The notes under the pieces: model-generated
The model's input: only the letters and a program-made list of their open reading frames with translations
Databases searched by the model: none
Told to the model about the DNA's origin: nothing
In this document: piece after piece, positions 20,577 through 32,180 of the stretch
Numbering within the stretch: the stretch's first letter is position 1
How the letters are laid out: each line of letters begins with the position of its first letter
Translations under genes and position numbers: made by a program
Assembly: GCA_036346275.1 (NCBI GenBank)
Contig: CM070730.1
Coordinates: 8,804,309 to 8,868,308 of the forward strand
Length of the DNA: 64,000 nt
Direction: 5' to 3'
Origin: Otatea glauca
Lineage: Eukaryota > Streptophyta > Magnoliopsida > Poales > Poaceae

Positions 20577-21739
20577 GCGCGTGAGCTGCATGAGGTAATT
20601 AAGCATGTGTACTGTGTACATGTATCGTGTACGTACGTACGGCTTACGAGACGAACTTTCTGAGAAGATAGCAGTGAACCATGCATATTAGTGACAGAAA
20701 AAAGAACTAGTGGTTCTACTGATGTGGTGATAATTTAATTTTTGTGGAGGTTAGCAGAAGTCAGAGATAAGGAGGGTATGCACTGTCGTCTCTGTATATA
20801 ATACACGCATAAGCAGGAAGGGTACGCTCAAACTTTGCTAGCTGGGACAACTATAACTGTAATGATATATCGCTACAATTTTGGTTTTTTTTCTATGTGA
20901 ATACTATTGATACTTAGAGCCGGGTGGATTATAGTATGATACCCTGTGTTTCTAAAAAAATACTTTTCATACATGAGTGATGTGTGCAAATCAAATTTGT
21001 TGTTTGTGGCTTCAAGCTTCAAAAACGCTTATTAGCCCCAAAACACAGCAAGCAACAACAATGTAACGGTGACAAGTTGGTCATAAGACCATTTATCAGT
21101 CATACATTGGTGCTATTTTCGAATTCACGTGATCACTGTAGAATTACTGAGCAATTTGCCCCAAATTCAAAATAGTTGTTTAGTTTATTTGCAATGACAT
21201 TATTTACGGTTAGTAAGGTGCTAATATACACTTGATTTTAGGCGTTGTGAAATTGTTTTCGTTTCTTCTAACGAGAGTTAGTTTAAGGAGACTACTTTAT
21301 ATTTATCTGAAAATTAGATTAAGAAGACTACTCTCAACGTGTTTTGTTTTCCATGCTCTTTGGCTTACTCATGTTAGGTCATGATATTCATAATTAACCT
21401 AAATTGGAGAGCCGAATCTTAAAATGTCACATAATAATGCCAACCAGGAAAGATTTCTGACTGACCTCTGTATCTATGACATGAGAGCAAGAATGGTAAT
21501 CAAGACCAAAAAAAAAATGATATGTTGAAAGAAACCACTAGGAACAAATTGCCAAGCCGACACTATTGACACATCTCGGTCATACATAAGCACAGGTAGC
21601 CATCTAAATTAATGTTTAACTCAAATTGCAATTACATCACATACTGATCAAATAGGGACAGCATGACACCAGCCAACATCTTCTGTCCATGATCGATTGA
21701 ATAGAATTAACGACATCCAAGTAGTATTAGGATATTAGT
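20577..21739. other. 3' flank of the HMA gene and intergenic DNA
   Basis: The first ~300 bases probably include the 3' untranslated region (TGTATATAATACA at about 20790 could serve as a far-upstream 3'-end element). The rest shows no gene or clear repeat. Confidence 0.45.
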
Positions 21740-21939
21740 GATCTAATGCTTCATTTAGCACACTCATTTGGAGCCACATTCACATTCCACAGAACAGCCT
21801 CACCCGAAGTTTTCAAGCCAAAAGCTCACACACACCCCGTCACACATAGCCATGATTACTTAAAAACAATCACTGCTTCTGTCAGACATTGTTCTCAGAA
21901 CTACACCCACCATAGTCCCCTGCGAACAACTTCTATTCA

Positions 21940-22320
21940 GATGCTTCTAGGTCTAAAAATGGTGCCTTTGGCATAGGCATATATGCAACTATAGGACATT
22001 CTGCTCTTAACTGCAGGATACAAGTTCAGGCTCAAGGATTGCAATCCTCTTACCTTTGGAAGCGGAAGCCCACGCCTTCTTGCTGGCAGTTACAATGGCT
22101 AAGTTGTCGAAACTATCCACAAGTGTTTTCCTTGTTGGTTGTCAGGTATAGCTCGAGCCATTTCATCAGGACAGTTGATACACAAGCCAGGGCACTGGAC
22201 AATCCGACCAATATTGCTTCAGATCAAAGAAATATGTCAATCCATACAGGTGAAGTTTATCTATATAAGCAGGGAAAACAACCAAGAAGCCGGTCAGCTA
22301 GCTAAACAGGCACGGAGGAT
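21940..22320 (+). pseudogene. RNase H-like domain remnant of a LINE-type element
   Basis: Three short frames join into the fold of plant RNase H domains found at the end of non-LTR retrotransposons: a start with DASRSKNGAFGIGI, then PLEAEAHAFLLAV (the conserved Glu), then GHWTIRPILLQI and YISRENNQEAGQLAKQARR. Two frameshifts (near 22020 and 22145) break it. The usual TD after the third strand reads VG, and the AD near the end reads AG, so two catalytic aspartates are lost. No reverse transcriptase is seen upstream. Confidence 0.6.
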
Positions 22321-22449
22321 TAATTACTACACAAAAGGTCGAATCTGCAGTGGTGTTGCTCACCATAATAGCTCTCCTGTCTTGACATCTCTATGTAACC
22401 AAGAATACGGCATGAACTTATGTAATATCTCCTGTTTGCAGTGAAATCA

Positions 22450-23163
22450 GCCCCTTTAGGGTTTTACTCTTAAAAAAAATCACCCATCATAACCATAGTT
22501 TAAACGGCAAAACCAGGGACTTGCATCGATAAGCAGCCGCAACTAGCAACCTACTGCTATTTTACAGAGGAAACGACAAAAATCCATGAGATCACAAGGT
22601 TTTGAGACGTCAGGTCGAATGCATCTGAAGAAAAGGAGCAACTTTTTTAATACCGAACTTGGACACACCAAATAGGCCAAAAGGATAGGGGTGTTTGCCT
22701 AGTCGGATGTGGCAAATTGCATCCACGGAATGGAATGTAGGCGTGGCAATGAAGGCTATTTGGAACGTTTTAATCAAAACCTTTGTCTTCTTGTCTCCGA
22801 ATCTGTGTGCCGGTGAGTCAGATGACCATGACATTTCAGGCCTGTTTCGCCTAGCTTTAGCTCTAGATATGGGATTATAGACTAAAGCGCGACGTGAAGT
22901 TAAACGTTCGATTTGTTGCCTCTAACCTTCGTCTGTGGCGTCTAACCATTGTAATTTTCTGAAAAGAAAGGGGAAGGATGCTTACAAAAGATCAAATGTT
23001 CTTGTTGTAGATCCTATAATTAGCACTGAGTGTTTCAGAATTCAGATTGCTATGAGCCTATGAAATGATGATTGTGCATGACTATTCGATGTCTTCAGTA
23101 ATCCTGCGTGCTATTGATGTCCCCTACATAGCATCTGTTTGCTGCAACAAGAGGTGAACATAT
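22450..23163. other. Intergenic, no gene recognised
   Basis: Only short overlapping open frames. Nothing else seen. Confidence 0.4.
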
Positions 23164-23165
23164 TA

Positions 23166-23409
23166 CTCCCTCAAATAATCATCGTCTTGGATATCGATGT
23201 GGTTTTCAAAATATAGTTTTAAGCACTAATTTGTATTATAATAAATTTATAAAACCCAATAAAATTATAATATTTTGAAAGTATTTTTTAGAGACAAATA
23301 CACACATATAATTTTTCATGTATCCAATTTAAATATGTAAACATTTTACAATAATAGTTTTGAAAATTTGACTATATCAATATTTAAAACGACAATTGTG
23401 ACGGGACAG
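23166..23409. mobile_element. Stowaway-type MITE
   Basis: Left end CTCCCTC preceded by TA; right end, read inverted, CTGTCCCGTCACAATTGTCG. The interior is closely related to the copy at 7041-7298 (TGGTTTTCAAAATA, TTTATAAAACCCAATA, TTCATGTATCCAATTTAAA). Confidence 0.75.
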
Positions 23410-23472
23410 ATATCAGTGGTGCTTGTTGAATTGGCACCATGCCAACTCCCTGTTCTTTCCGTGTAGGATAGG

Positions 23473-23594
23473 GAATTTTTTTTCTTTAATATTTTTTTTT
23501 ATTCTTTTTTTCAAAACTATGCGTCCGAATTAAAATTTTACAAAACTACACGCCCGTCGCCCGTGTATGGGGCGATCGCCCCATACACGGGCGA
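23473..23594 (+). repeat. Left terminal inverted repeat of the MULE with 38-bp palindrome
   Basis: Inverted partner of 31425-31545. Its inner edge, 23557-23594, is a perfect 38-bp palindrome centred on GGGGCGATCGCCCC with arms CGCCCGTGTAT and ATACACGGGCG. T-rich outer half, GC-rich inner half. Confidence 0.9.
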
Positions 23595-24439
23595 TATGTG
23601 CCTGCGCCGTTTGCTCCCGTCGGCCGCCGTTGGGGTGGGCCCCTCGCGCGAGAGACAGGCGGCGAGGTTGCGAGTTTTTTTAGTATTTTTTATAATTACT
23701 ATATGCCTTTTTAATATGAACCCCTTAACTTTTGCTAGAAGTGTCCAAATGAAGTGAAACTTGTTTCTAAATTTAAATTTTGGAATGAGGAATTAGACTG
23801 TAAAATAAAAATCCATGTGTTGTTTGCAGAAAAATAATTTTATTTGAGTTCGAATGCTAGGATCTAACTATGGATTGTGAAGGAATTATAATGTGTATTG
23901 ATCCATAAATCATGAAATAAATAGAATAAGTTACCACAACCTTATGCACTTCATTTTTGCAAAAATATCTAAATATGATTGCATTTTGAATCAAAGATGG
24001 CTAGTTTAAACCCTTTATAACATTCATTGTTCAAGCAGTTAGAATAATGTCTGAACGACCTCGAAATTTGACAGAACCAGTTTTGTTGCATTCTTGGGCT
24101 TGCATAGGTTACAATTATGTAAAAATATTTAGATGTCACTTTAGGCTGCACTATTTTATTGTTGTCCGAACATGCAATCGGTAAAACATCAAAATGGCCG
24201 TATCTTTCGCAAACGAGGGTCAAACTCGATGAAATCAAATCTGATGAACTTAAAATGCTATAACCTATCTTGATGGACAAAAATAACATCATTTGGAACA
24301 ACTGGAGCAGTAGGACATATACGAGCCCTTCGGACAGTGAGCATACACTTTAAGGTTAGGCCGCACTCTTTATTACGACTTAAAACTGAAAGGAGTACCA
24401 AGAACAAAGAAAACCAAAGTTAACACGGACGTCTCGAGT
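23595..24439. other. MULE subterminal AT-rich DNA
   Basis: No gene. Positions 23940-24310 resemble 3140-3480 in the divergent cassette (see that entry). It lies 3' of the GRF-like gene. Confidence 0.55.
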
Positions 24440-24905
24440 GCTTGAGGCCACTTCCCATTCGCCCATGCCTCGTGAGCTTCTCCGCACGCGCGCCTCTCTC
24501 GCTTCTCTCTCTCTCGGCCTCCTTCTCCTCCGCTTCCTTCCTACATGCCTCCACGCATGTGGCATCGCGTTGTTCTTGAAGCCGCCGCGTGAACTCGTCC
24601 TGCCGATTGGCTTGGTCAAGAAGCCGTTGGTCCTCGGGTTGATCTCCGTATCAAACCATCGCTCAAATTCACACGATGGCGGAGGTGACTGCATGAAACG
24701 TAAATTAGCAAAGTTTCATTCACAAATATTATGTAACCCGCACGATTTTTACCATGCGGCGATCCTTGAGCTCTTCTCCCGTGGATCGAAGGCGTAAGGC
24801 GGCACTTCCAATACCTCATCTTCCAAGTTGAAACTTCCCAAGAGCGGACAAGCCGCAAAGATCTCCGCACATACACATGGGTGCTCTGACTCCACGAGGT
24901 AGGAA
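24440..24905 (-). pseudogene. GRF-like gene inside the MULE
   Basis: On the minus strand an open stretch (with CAEIFAACPLLGSF and EVPPYAFDPRE) ends at a GTAAAA donor near 24754. After a TTTCATGCAG acceptor the next exon starts SPPPSCEFERWFDTEI, which matches the end of a GRF-type finger (C-x-F-x-x-W-x-D). A shifted frame then gives a charged coiled coil (RRLQEQRDA, KEAEEKEAERE), the usual tail of these grass proteins. The frame shift and absence of a clear start mark it as broken. It reads toward the left end of the element, with the 19-bp repeats at 25094-25172 just upstream. Confidence 0.45.
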
Positions 24906-25093
24906 GAGATCTTGGTACGCTAAATTCCGCGGGCATGCACTTGCTTCTTCCTTTGCCTTCCCCTTACCCTTTGCACTTGCACGCCTCGGCATTTTCGATT
25001 GATGCTCACCCCTCTATTCTTTCTTCCGCTATTCTTTGCGAGACCGCTTGTGAGAACGAATGTTATAAAGGGCAGATATCGCCCGGGTATAGA

Positions 25094-25172
25094 GCGATCG
25101 CCTCATATTAGGGCGATCGCCCCATATTAGGGCGATCGCCTCACATTAGGGCGATCGCCCCTACTAGAGGCG
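25094..25172. repeat. 19-bp tandem repeat with GCGATCGC core
   Basis: GCGATCGC occurs at 25094, 25113, 25132 and 25151, exactly 19 bp apart, each followed by CC(T/C)CA(T/C)ATTAGG or similar. It sits between the mobile-domain gene and the start of the GRF-like gene. Confidence 0.85.
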
Positions 25173-25346
25173 ATAGGTGCACCGAGACGTTGGTGTGTTG
25201 TCACGTCGTGTGGCATAGGCAAGCAATGCATAAATGATTTGAACAATTTAAAGTGATAAAGCTGTCATGTTACTAACTTGGAGAGTTATACAATGTGCTG
25301 CTGAACGTAAAGCCATTACAAAAAATACATCCGTACAACAAGTCAA

Positions 25347-27830
25347 TCACGGCCACGCTTCCTAATCTGGCCCGTGGGGTAGGTGAGTGGCGACGGTGGA
25401 CGGACGTCCCTCCTAGGCCGGCCCTGCGGCGCAGGCGTAGAGTAGTGCGGCGGCGACGAGGCTAAGTCCTGTGGCGGCGCACCCGAGAGCTGAGAGGGGT
25501 CGAGGTAGTCGGTCGAAAGGTACTCCTCCAGGTCGAACTCGTCGTCGACAGGGTCGTCGTCGTCGAAACCACCACGGGTCTCGCTGGGCGCGGACGACGA
25601 GGAGCCTCTGCAGAGCACATCGCCCCATCTTCTGCTGCGTGGGAGCGTAGCGAGGAACCGACGGGTAGGGCGAGACGGAGGAGCCTCCCAGCCCCATCGC
25701 CCCCTGCTGCTGCGTGGGAGCGTAGCGAGGAACCGACGGGGTAGGGCGAGGTGCTGGGGCGAAGTGACGTGGTGTGCTGCGTCCGCCGACGTCTCCGCGC
25801 CCGGCAGGTGGCCAAGCGAGCCAACCGCCTCACCGTACCGAGGACCCGACCCCAAGCTGTCTCGGACTCGGCGGTGGTCACTTGTATGCCCTCAGTAGGC
25901 GGCGTCAACATGGACTGACCTCCACCTCAATCTCCGCCATGAGTGAGTCCGCATGTAACGCCGATTGTTATTACGTAAGTTACATGAAAAAGACGTGCCC
26001 ATGTAGGTTCGATTGCGACACTTACCGAGGCGTTGTCCCTCTGGGACATCTGTGAAGGGTACGTGTCCGCTACCGATGCCTGCCGTGCGACGTACGGTGC
26101 TGGTGTGTACCCCACCTCGAGGCGAGTCGCTGGGCGAACCACTCCATGTCTTGATCGTACATGTCATGGTCGACTGGCCGGGTCTCGTGACCCTCTCGCC
26201 GAGTCTGGCGTCCTTGACGACCCACGGCCGCATACGGTCGCGAATCGAGAGCCCACCGCAGCACCCATCCGGGTCATCCTGCAATACAAAAACAGTAAGT
26301 ACACACCACATTAATTTCGCAAAGATGCGGAGTAGTAGGATCAGGGCAAGTACCTGTGAGCGCCACGTGCGACAACGTGACGAGGCGGCAAAGGAAAGGA
26401 CTGGAACAGGCCGAATCGCCTCATCACTCTGGCGGGAGTACTCCTCGACGCAAAGGTCAAAGACGAGCACCTTACGGGTGAGCCAGAAGGCCTCATCTCG
26501 CGTGCAAAGCACGGAGACCCCGTTGGGTGCTCGGGCGTGGACGTCGTACGCGGTGTATGGCGTCCACCGCACGTCCTCGTCGTGGAGGCGGTCGAACTCC
26601 CGAACGAACTCCTGGTAGGACCTCCTCACTGTCGGTCGCGCGAACCTCCGCCGCGAGGAAATAAGAAATGGCGAAGGTTATTGAAGTGCGTTAGTGGGAA
26701 AAAGATACTAGGGAGCATACGCCGCCGGACCCAGAGTGGCCTATGGTGGGCCATCCACCGGTCGTCTCCGTAAAGGTCCCTGGTGCGGTGTCGTGTCAAC
26801 AACGAGCTCGCCGACGGAGAAGCGCTCCCAAGACCATAACAGAGGAGTAGGACGCAACCTGACATCGTCGCGTCGTGCTCCGCCCGAGAGACGGCGTCGC
26901 ATGCAGAGACCTCTCAGACGCCGCCGCAAGCACACCGAGGCCCACGACCACCGTGCATACTGTTTGCAAGGGGAGTTAGGACGTGCTCGCCGAGATGAGA
27001 TTGAACCGAGTGTGTTACCTCATCCACCGGGTGTCGGCGATGTCTTCGGGCGTACTCGATCGGGTGACGGTCCACCGTGTTCCCGTGGGAGGACGGGAAC
27101 ATCACCCAACCGAACAACAACAGGAGGTATGCCTCCAAGTGGCGGGCCACGTCCGCCTCCTCCGCGTGCGGTGGAGAAGAGAGCGAGCTGCGGCGTTCGC
27201 AGAACAAACATTATCGGCAACTTAGTGCTTCTATTTTAATTCTCAAAGAAAGAGGTACTCACCGTGAATCGGCGACCACGCCGTCGGTCCGTGGCGCCAG
27301 CCTCCCTAAGTGGTGGTAGGGGCTGCCGGGTGCCGCCGCATCATGGCGAACGCGCCGACAACTCGGCTTGCCACGTGACGAGGCGTCGTGCGGCACGATC
27401 GCTGGACCCGCACACGGAGGCCTAAGAGGTACGACACGCCCCGCAGCGTCGGAGCCATCTCTCGCACGGAAGGTGGAACGTGTGCGTCTCCGGTCTCCAC
27501 CGGTCCACGAGCGCGCCAGCGAGGACCGATCGCACGAACCGCGGGACCTCCTTGCTCGCTAACGGGCGATCACCGCTCCACCATCCTACAAAGAGGAAGT
27601 AAGCCACCGCCGCAACTCGCATGTAGTGCATTGCGTCGTTAGAATTGCATTCACGGTAAGTACATGTACGTGAAAGAGTGCAAGCGTTGGCGACTTACCG
27701 TGGAACCCAGCGTGGGTCGATCGCGGCGACTCGTTGGGCACCCGAGGTCGGAGTGTCCCTAGCTCTGTTCTCCTCTGCGGAGTACCTAGACCGGTGGGTC
27801 GATCGACCGCCACGCCCAGCAGCTCAGACA
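25347..27830 (-). pseudogene. Plant mobile domain (PMD, MAIN-like) gene in the MULE
   Basis: Read right to left, blocks typical of PMD proteins appear in order: LVDRWRPETHTFHLP (about 27500), EMAPTLRGVSYLLGL (27480), LLLLFGWVMFPSSHGN (27110), LLWSWERFSVG (26850), FDRLHDEDVRWTPYTAYDV (26590) and LCTRDEAFWLTRKVLVFD (26510), then a low-complexity acidic and Pro/Ser tail to the stop at 25347. Introns separate blocks, for example about 26355-26290 (GTACTT to TTGCAG). Frame changes between 27400 and 26900 may be introns or frameshifts. PMD proteins include host MAIN/MAIL1 (gene silencing and genome stability in Arabidopsis) and many transposon-borne copies; this one is transposon-borne. Whether it still makes a protein is unclear. 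Confidence 0.75.
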
Positions 27831-28182
27831 AGGTCGCGCCATCGTGGCTCGTTACAAAGCAAATACAACAAATTTGTCAAGAATTACATGTGCACACAAA
27901 ATGAAATGCGAAATAACGAATTGTACCATACTCATCAAACAATACAACCAAGTGCGAGAGCCAAAAAATCTCATATTACAAACATACGAAAGACAAGGAC
28001 ATGTTCGACGAGGCACACAACGTCGAGAATTACATTATCCTCATAGCTACTAACTGGTACATCGGAGAATTACATGATGCGAAAAATAACTTACTAGTAC
28101 ATTGAAAATTACATCGATCATTACAACTTACATCACAACTTACGGTCCATTGAAAAATACAAGATGGGAACAACATGGAAAA
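27831..28182. other. Spacer between transposase and mobile-domain genes
   Basis: AT-rich 3' flank of the transposase gene with scattered GAAAATTACAT and ACTTAC repeats. No gene is seen. Confidence 0.5.
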
Positions 28183-30744
28183 TTACATTATCCGCGGTTG
28201 CGGCGCGCCTCGGACTCGTCCATATCGTTCGACGCGCCTTGTCCTTCGGCGTCCGACCTTCACTTCAACATTCGGATGTCCGGTACCCATCGATGGTCCG
28301 GAGGGGGGGCTGTTGTGAACGATCCATCCACTCGGTACCCGTACACCTCGTGATGCCACGTGTTGAGAACGCTCTGCTTGTAGTAGTACGAGGAGACGAA
28401 CGGACGACAGGATTGATGCGTCTCGGCGGTGCGGCAATGACGCGCGAGCACGGCAAGTGCAGCGAGCTTGGTTCTGGCAGAGCACTCGCACTCACCGCCG
28501 GAGTATGCACAGATGGGAAGTCCTCTCCGGTGGGCACCCTGCGACCTCGGTCACCGCAATGCACGTGGTATCTCCGCTCCACGCCACTCTCGGTGTAACC
28601 CGATGTGTCTCATGCCTTTCTTGTTTTCTTGGACATGTAGGTAGACACAACAGCTTGAGTACGACGATCGATTGTCCGACATACATCTTGTGGAGGTCTT
28701 GTATCGCTCAATGAAATATCTCTGTGTCCCCAATAAGACACCCTCAACTATACCCACGATGGAAGGCATCCGTGCCTTTCATTACCAGCTTGTAAATCTC
28801 CGCGAGTTCGTTGTCATGATCCCATAACGCGAGCCGCCCTCGTCATGCGAAGGACCATTTCTCCAAAGGCTCATGTCGTATCCAATCGGTGAAACTCTTT
28901 ATTTGGTACCCACCTCTACGCGGAGGTTTGGGGGTCTCTTCGGCCAGCCGCACACAAGGTGTGGGGTCCTCTCCTGCTCATGGTACACCATCGGGTTCCT
29001 TGATGAACTAGCGGTACCTCTGGGATCCATTGATTGCTTCTTCGTTAGTTCGCCCAACGCCTTCCAAAGCGTCGAACTTCCTCCGCTGGTTCTGTTTGCA
29101 CAGCGCTTGAACATGTTCATAAGCTCTTTGTTCTGAATCGACGGAAAAATTGGCACCCATGTGCCTCATGCACCACCGCTCCTTAGGTCCGCCACTTTGC
29201 TCGCTCCCACGACGGCGGACCCTTGTTGCATATCCACGATCGCCCTTAATGACTCGCATGTCGGTCATGGATGACACAAACATCGAGCCCGCCGAGAACA
29301 ATGCTAGCTTCACTCTTTCAAGGAACCAGCACCAACTCTCCGTGTTTTCTCCACGAATGCCAACGCAACCGTAGAACTCGTTGTTGGCATCCACCGCGAT
29401 CGCAGATTAGAATCGCCCTTGTACTTCCCGTGAGGAACGTGCCGCCCATGCAAAGGACCGGCGGCAGTCTTTAACGCATTTATGCATGCGCCCGGCGAAG
29501 AATGCACGCTGCAATACCCACTTACCAAAGGCACACACCACCCGCAGGAAACTCCGCAAGGTCGATGGATGTACCGGGGTTCCTATGTGCGATTGCCCTG
29601 AGCAAGTGGGGAATATTCTCGTACGAAGCCTCGTACGTCCCGAACCGTATTTTCAGAGCTGTCCTTTTTGCTCTCCATGCCTTTGCGTAGCTAATCTTGT
29701 ACTGAAACCTCTCCTCCACGGCTGTGATAATAGATCGAGGCTGCAGATGGGGATTGTCCACGATCTGACCATAAAACACATTTGCCACCCAAGTGGACGA
29801 CAGATTGCGGTGTCCCTGCTCCGCTTTTTCTAGCTCGCAGTTATGCTCAATCACTATGGAGAATTTCCAGTAGTCCTTCCACTTCCCCTGGTATGCATGC
29901 ACCCGCCATGGGCATGAATCAACTACGCACTTCACGTCGTAGTCCTTCTTGCTGGACTTCACAACCCTGAATTGCCGCCGGAGAGATATTGCCCAGTACT
30001 TCACCGCATCCATCACAGCCTCCTTGTCTTTATATATGGCCCCTTGCGTCACCTCGTTCTCACGATACTCCCATGCATCAATGTTCCCTTCATTCATTGT
30101 TAGGTCTTGAAATTGTAATTGGTCCACGCACCAGGATAGGCACCTGGGCGTTGTCCTCCTCGTCGGAGTGCTCACCATCGTGACTTCCTCATTCGCACGG
30201 TCCTCCTCTTCCATCAGTCAACAATGTCCTCCACCTCCTCCCCTCGTCGGCCACCCCTCGCGCCTCCACCTGCTCTCTCTCGCCCCGGTCCCTTCGCCAC
30301 CGCCAGCCTCGTGCTCCTCGTCTCCGGGCTCCTCACCGCCTTCCTCTTCGCATCCTTCTACATTTGACGCCCTCCCCGTAATGTCCACCCGACATCACGA
30401 ACTTGCGACACCGATGGAGCTACGGGTAGCATCAGACCAACAACATGAGCGCCAACCCGCTCTACGGCAAAACCAACATAACTCCTCCATGTTGACGCCG
30501 AGTTAATATGAATCAACTCTCCGTAAAACGGTCTTGCGCTCGGCTCACTCCGCTCGACCCGCAACCAACGATCGGGCATCCAAACCGAACATCCGAGACA
30601 TCCACTCCAACAAACCCAGTATGTCCTATCGCTCGGTCTACATATGCCCGCACGACTCTTGAAAATGATGATAGATCCACCCCATCCGCCTCGTGCTATC
30701 TCCCCATCTCCATAAAATATTTGGAAATACAATTTCTCCGACAT
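28183..30744 (-). pseudogene. MURA-type MULE transposase, broken
   Basis: The start MSEKLYFQIFYGDGEI lies at 30744, as in grass MULE transposases. Next comes the MuDR DNA-binding domain (29522-30214; SLRRQFRVVKSS, VKCVVDSCPWRVHA, HNCELEKA, Trp- and His-containing), then the MULE catalytic core (29394 leftward; AVDANNEFYG, GENTESWCWFLERVKLA, WCMRHMGANF) and a SWIM-like zinc finger (28500-28300; CSRVIAA or CHVIAA equivalent, FVSSYYYKQSVLNTW, HEVYG). At least four frame changes (near 30300, 29520, 29150 and 28560) and several stops break it. It is transcribed away from the right terminal repeat. Confidence 0.85.
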
Positions 30745-30783
30745 GCCGCAACGTCGATTTAAAAATATTACTCTAAAATACAA

Positions 30784-31424
30784 TCTACAAAACGTACATT
30801 GACCGTACTACAAAATTATTTACATTGCCTAATACGTTATTTACGTAATATAATTAGGTATACACAACCCTAATAAATTAAATTTGTAAATATTGCCTAT
30901 AGTTTCTACTGAACTAAATTTCTACATACAAAATACTACATTAAATTTGCATATACTGAAATACTATATTAAGTTTCTAAATACTAGATACTACATTAAG
31001 TAACTGCTACATTAAATTTCACGAGAGCTATACAATCCTAAAATTTCTAAACACTACGCAATCCTAAAATTTCTAAATACTACAACAAAGTCCTAAATAT
31101 TAAATGATACTTTAATTACGCAACCTATAAAACAATTCCTACAATTATCTCTAAAAAAATTCTTACAAATAACTATAGAAAAAATCAGAATTTTACCTTT
31201 TTTTTCCTTTTTTTTCTCTTCTCTCTTTCTTTCTTCCTTTCTTTTCTTCTCTCTCTGCCTCACTCGGCTTCTGGCCGCGCTGTGCGCTCGGGCGAAGGGA
31301 GGCACAGGCTTTAAACAAGCCCGTCGCCCCTACATGGGGCGATCGCCCATGTAGGGGGCGATAGGGGGGCCCACCAGACGGCGCTAACGTCGAGCCGCTT
31401 GGAGCCGTTGGGCGCAGGGGCTAA
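30784..31424. other. MULE right subterminal region (transposase 5' flank)
   Basis: AT-rich, with AAATTTCTA(A/C)ATACTA-like repeats at 30900-31090 and a CT-rich tract at 31195-31260 (purine-rich on the transcribed minus strand). A second, imperfect palindrome around GCGATCGC lies at 31323-31362. Confidence 0.6.
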
Positions 31425-31545
31425 TCGCCCGTGTATGGGGCGATCGCCCCATACACGGGCGACGGGGGGCATTTTCGTAAAAAAAATTTCGGACGCATAC
31501 TTTTGAAAAAAAGAATAAAAAAACATATTAAAGAAAAAAAAATTC
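31425..31545 (-). repeat. Right terminal inverted repeat of the MULE with 38-bp palindrome
   Basis: Partner of 23473-23594. The perfect palindrome at 31425-31462 is identical in sequence to that at the left end. The outermost bases read GAATTTTTTTTTC on the minus strand. Confidence 0.9.
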
Positions 31546-31699
31546 TAGGATAGGCCTATAGTTTATCAGATCAGCCTAGCCCATAATTGCTCCAGGCTGT
31601 ACGGTAGGTCATAATGTAGATCCAAAGACCCAACAAGGAAGATGCCACCCATGTACAGAGGTTATTCTTGTATTTAAGGTCGCTGGGGTGCTAGCAGAG

Positions 31700-32180
31700 T
31701 TAACAATACTTTTCCATCTCGGTTTCCCACGGCCGATGGTATCGAAATTCGTGAAAAATCAAATAAAATTTATAAAAAATTAAATGGTTTTGAAAGTTAA
31801 ACGAATTTGAAATCTGATCAAACAGCGGAGTAAAATTCGAACGAAAATGTCAAAAACCGCTCGAAAAGCGGCGAATTTCGAGCGGTTTTCTAAAAAATTA
31901 GCGACATGTTGAAAAATTAGAAAAAATGTAAAAATTTTGGAAAAATTGCAAAAAATGTTGTGAAATTCCAAACTTCATTTTTTTCAAAAAAAATAATTCA
32001 CACTAGAGGTCATAAAGCTATTAACAATAATTTTAGGGAACTTTTGGATAATTTTTTTTAAAATTTTTTCTAAATTTTTTAAATTTGAATTTGAACTGTA
32101 AACCAAACGAAAAGATTTTCCAAACCGGTATGGTACGAGCAAAATTCGAGCGATTTTCGACGAAAAGTGAAACCTTGGAC
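31700..32180. repeat. AT-rich degenerate repeat with GAGCGATTTTCG / CGAGCGGTTTTC
   Basis: Repeated CTCGAA, GAGCG, AAAATT motifs, similar in style to 12868-13500 and 35455-35883. No coding. Ends not defined. Confidence 0.4.

Larger units (their letters stand above)
23473..31545 (-). mobile_element. Mutator-like element (MULE), 8,073 bp, with three genes
   Basis: Long inverted ends (about 122 and 121 bp) start GAATTTTTTTTC and share TTTAATAT, TTATTCTTTTTTTCAAAA, TATGCGTCCGAA and a 38-bp palindrome. The 9-bp duplication TAGGATAGG flanks it (23464-23472 and 31546-31554), diagnostic for MULEs. Inside, on the minus strand from right to left: a MURA-type transposase, a plant-mobile-domain gene and a GRF-like gene. 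All are damaged, so the copy is probably immobile on its own. The intact TSD and well-matched ends suggest a fairly recent insertion, or else conservation of the ends. Confidence 0.93.

Noticed and set aside
20120..20621. Antisense and +1 open frames over the HMA gene
   Set aside because: Low-complexity translations of the Lys/Asp/Gly linker; no independent support.
25094..25172. GCGATCGC octamers as a cyanobacterial HIP1 signature
   Set aside because: The octamers are confined to one transposon in plant DNA with introns and MITEs. Nothing else suggests a cyanobacterial origin.
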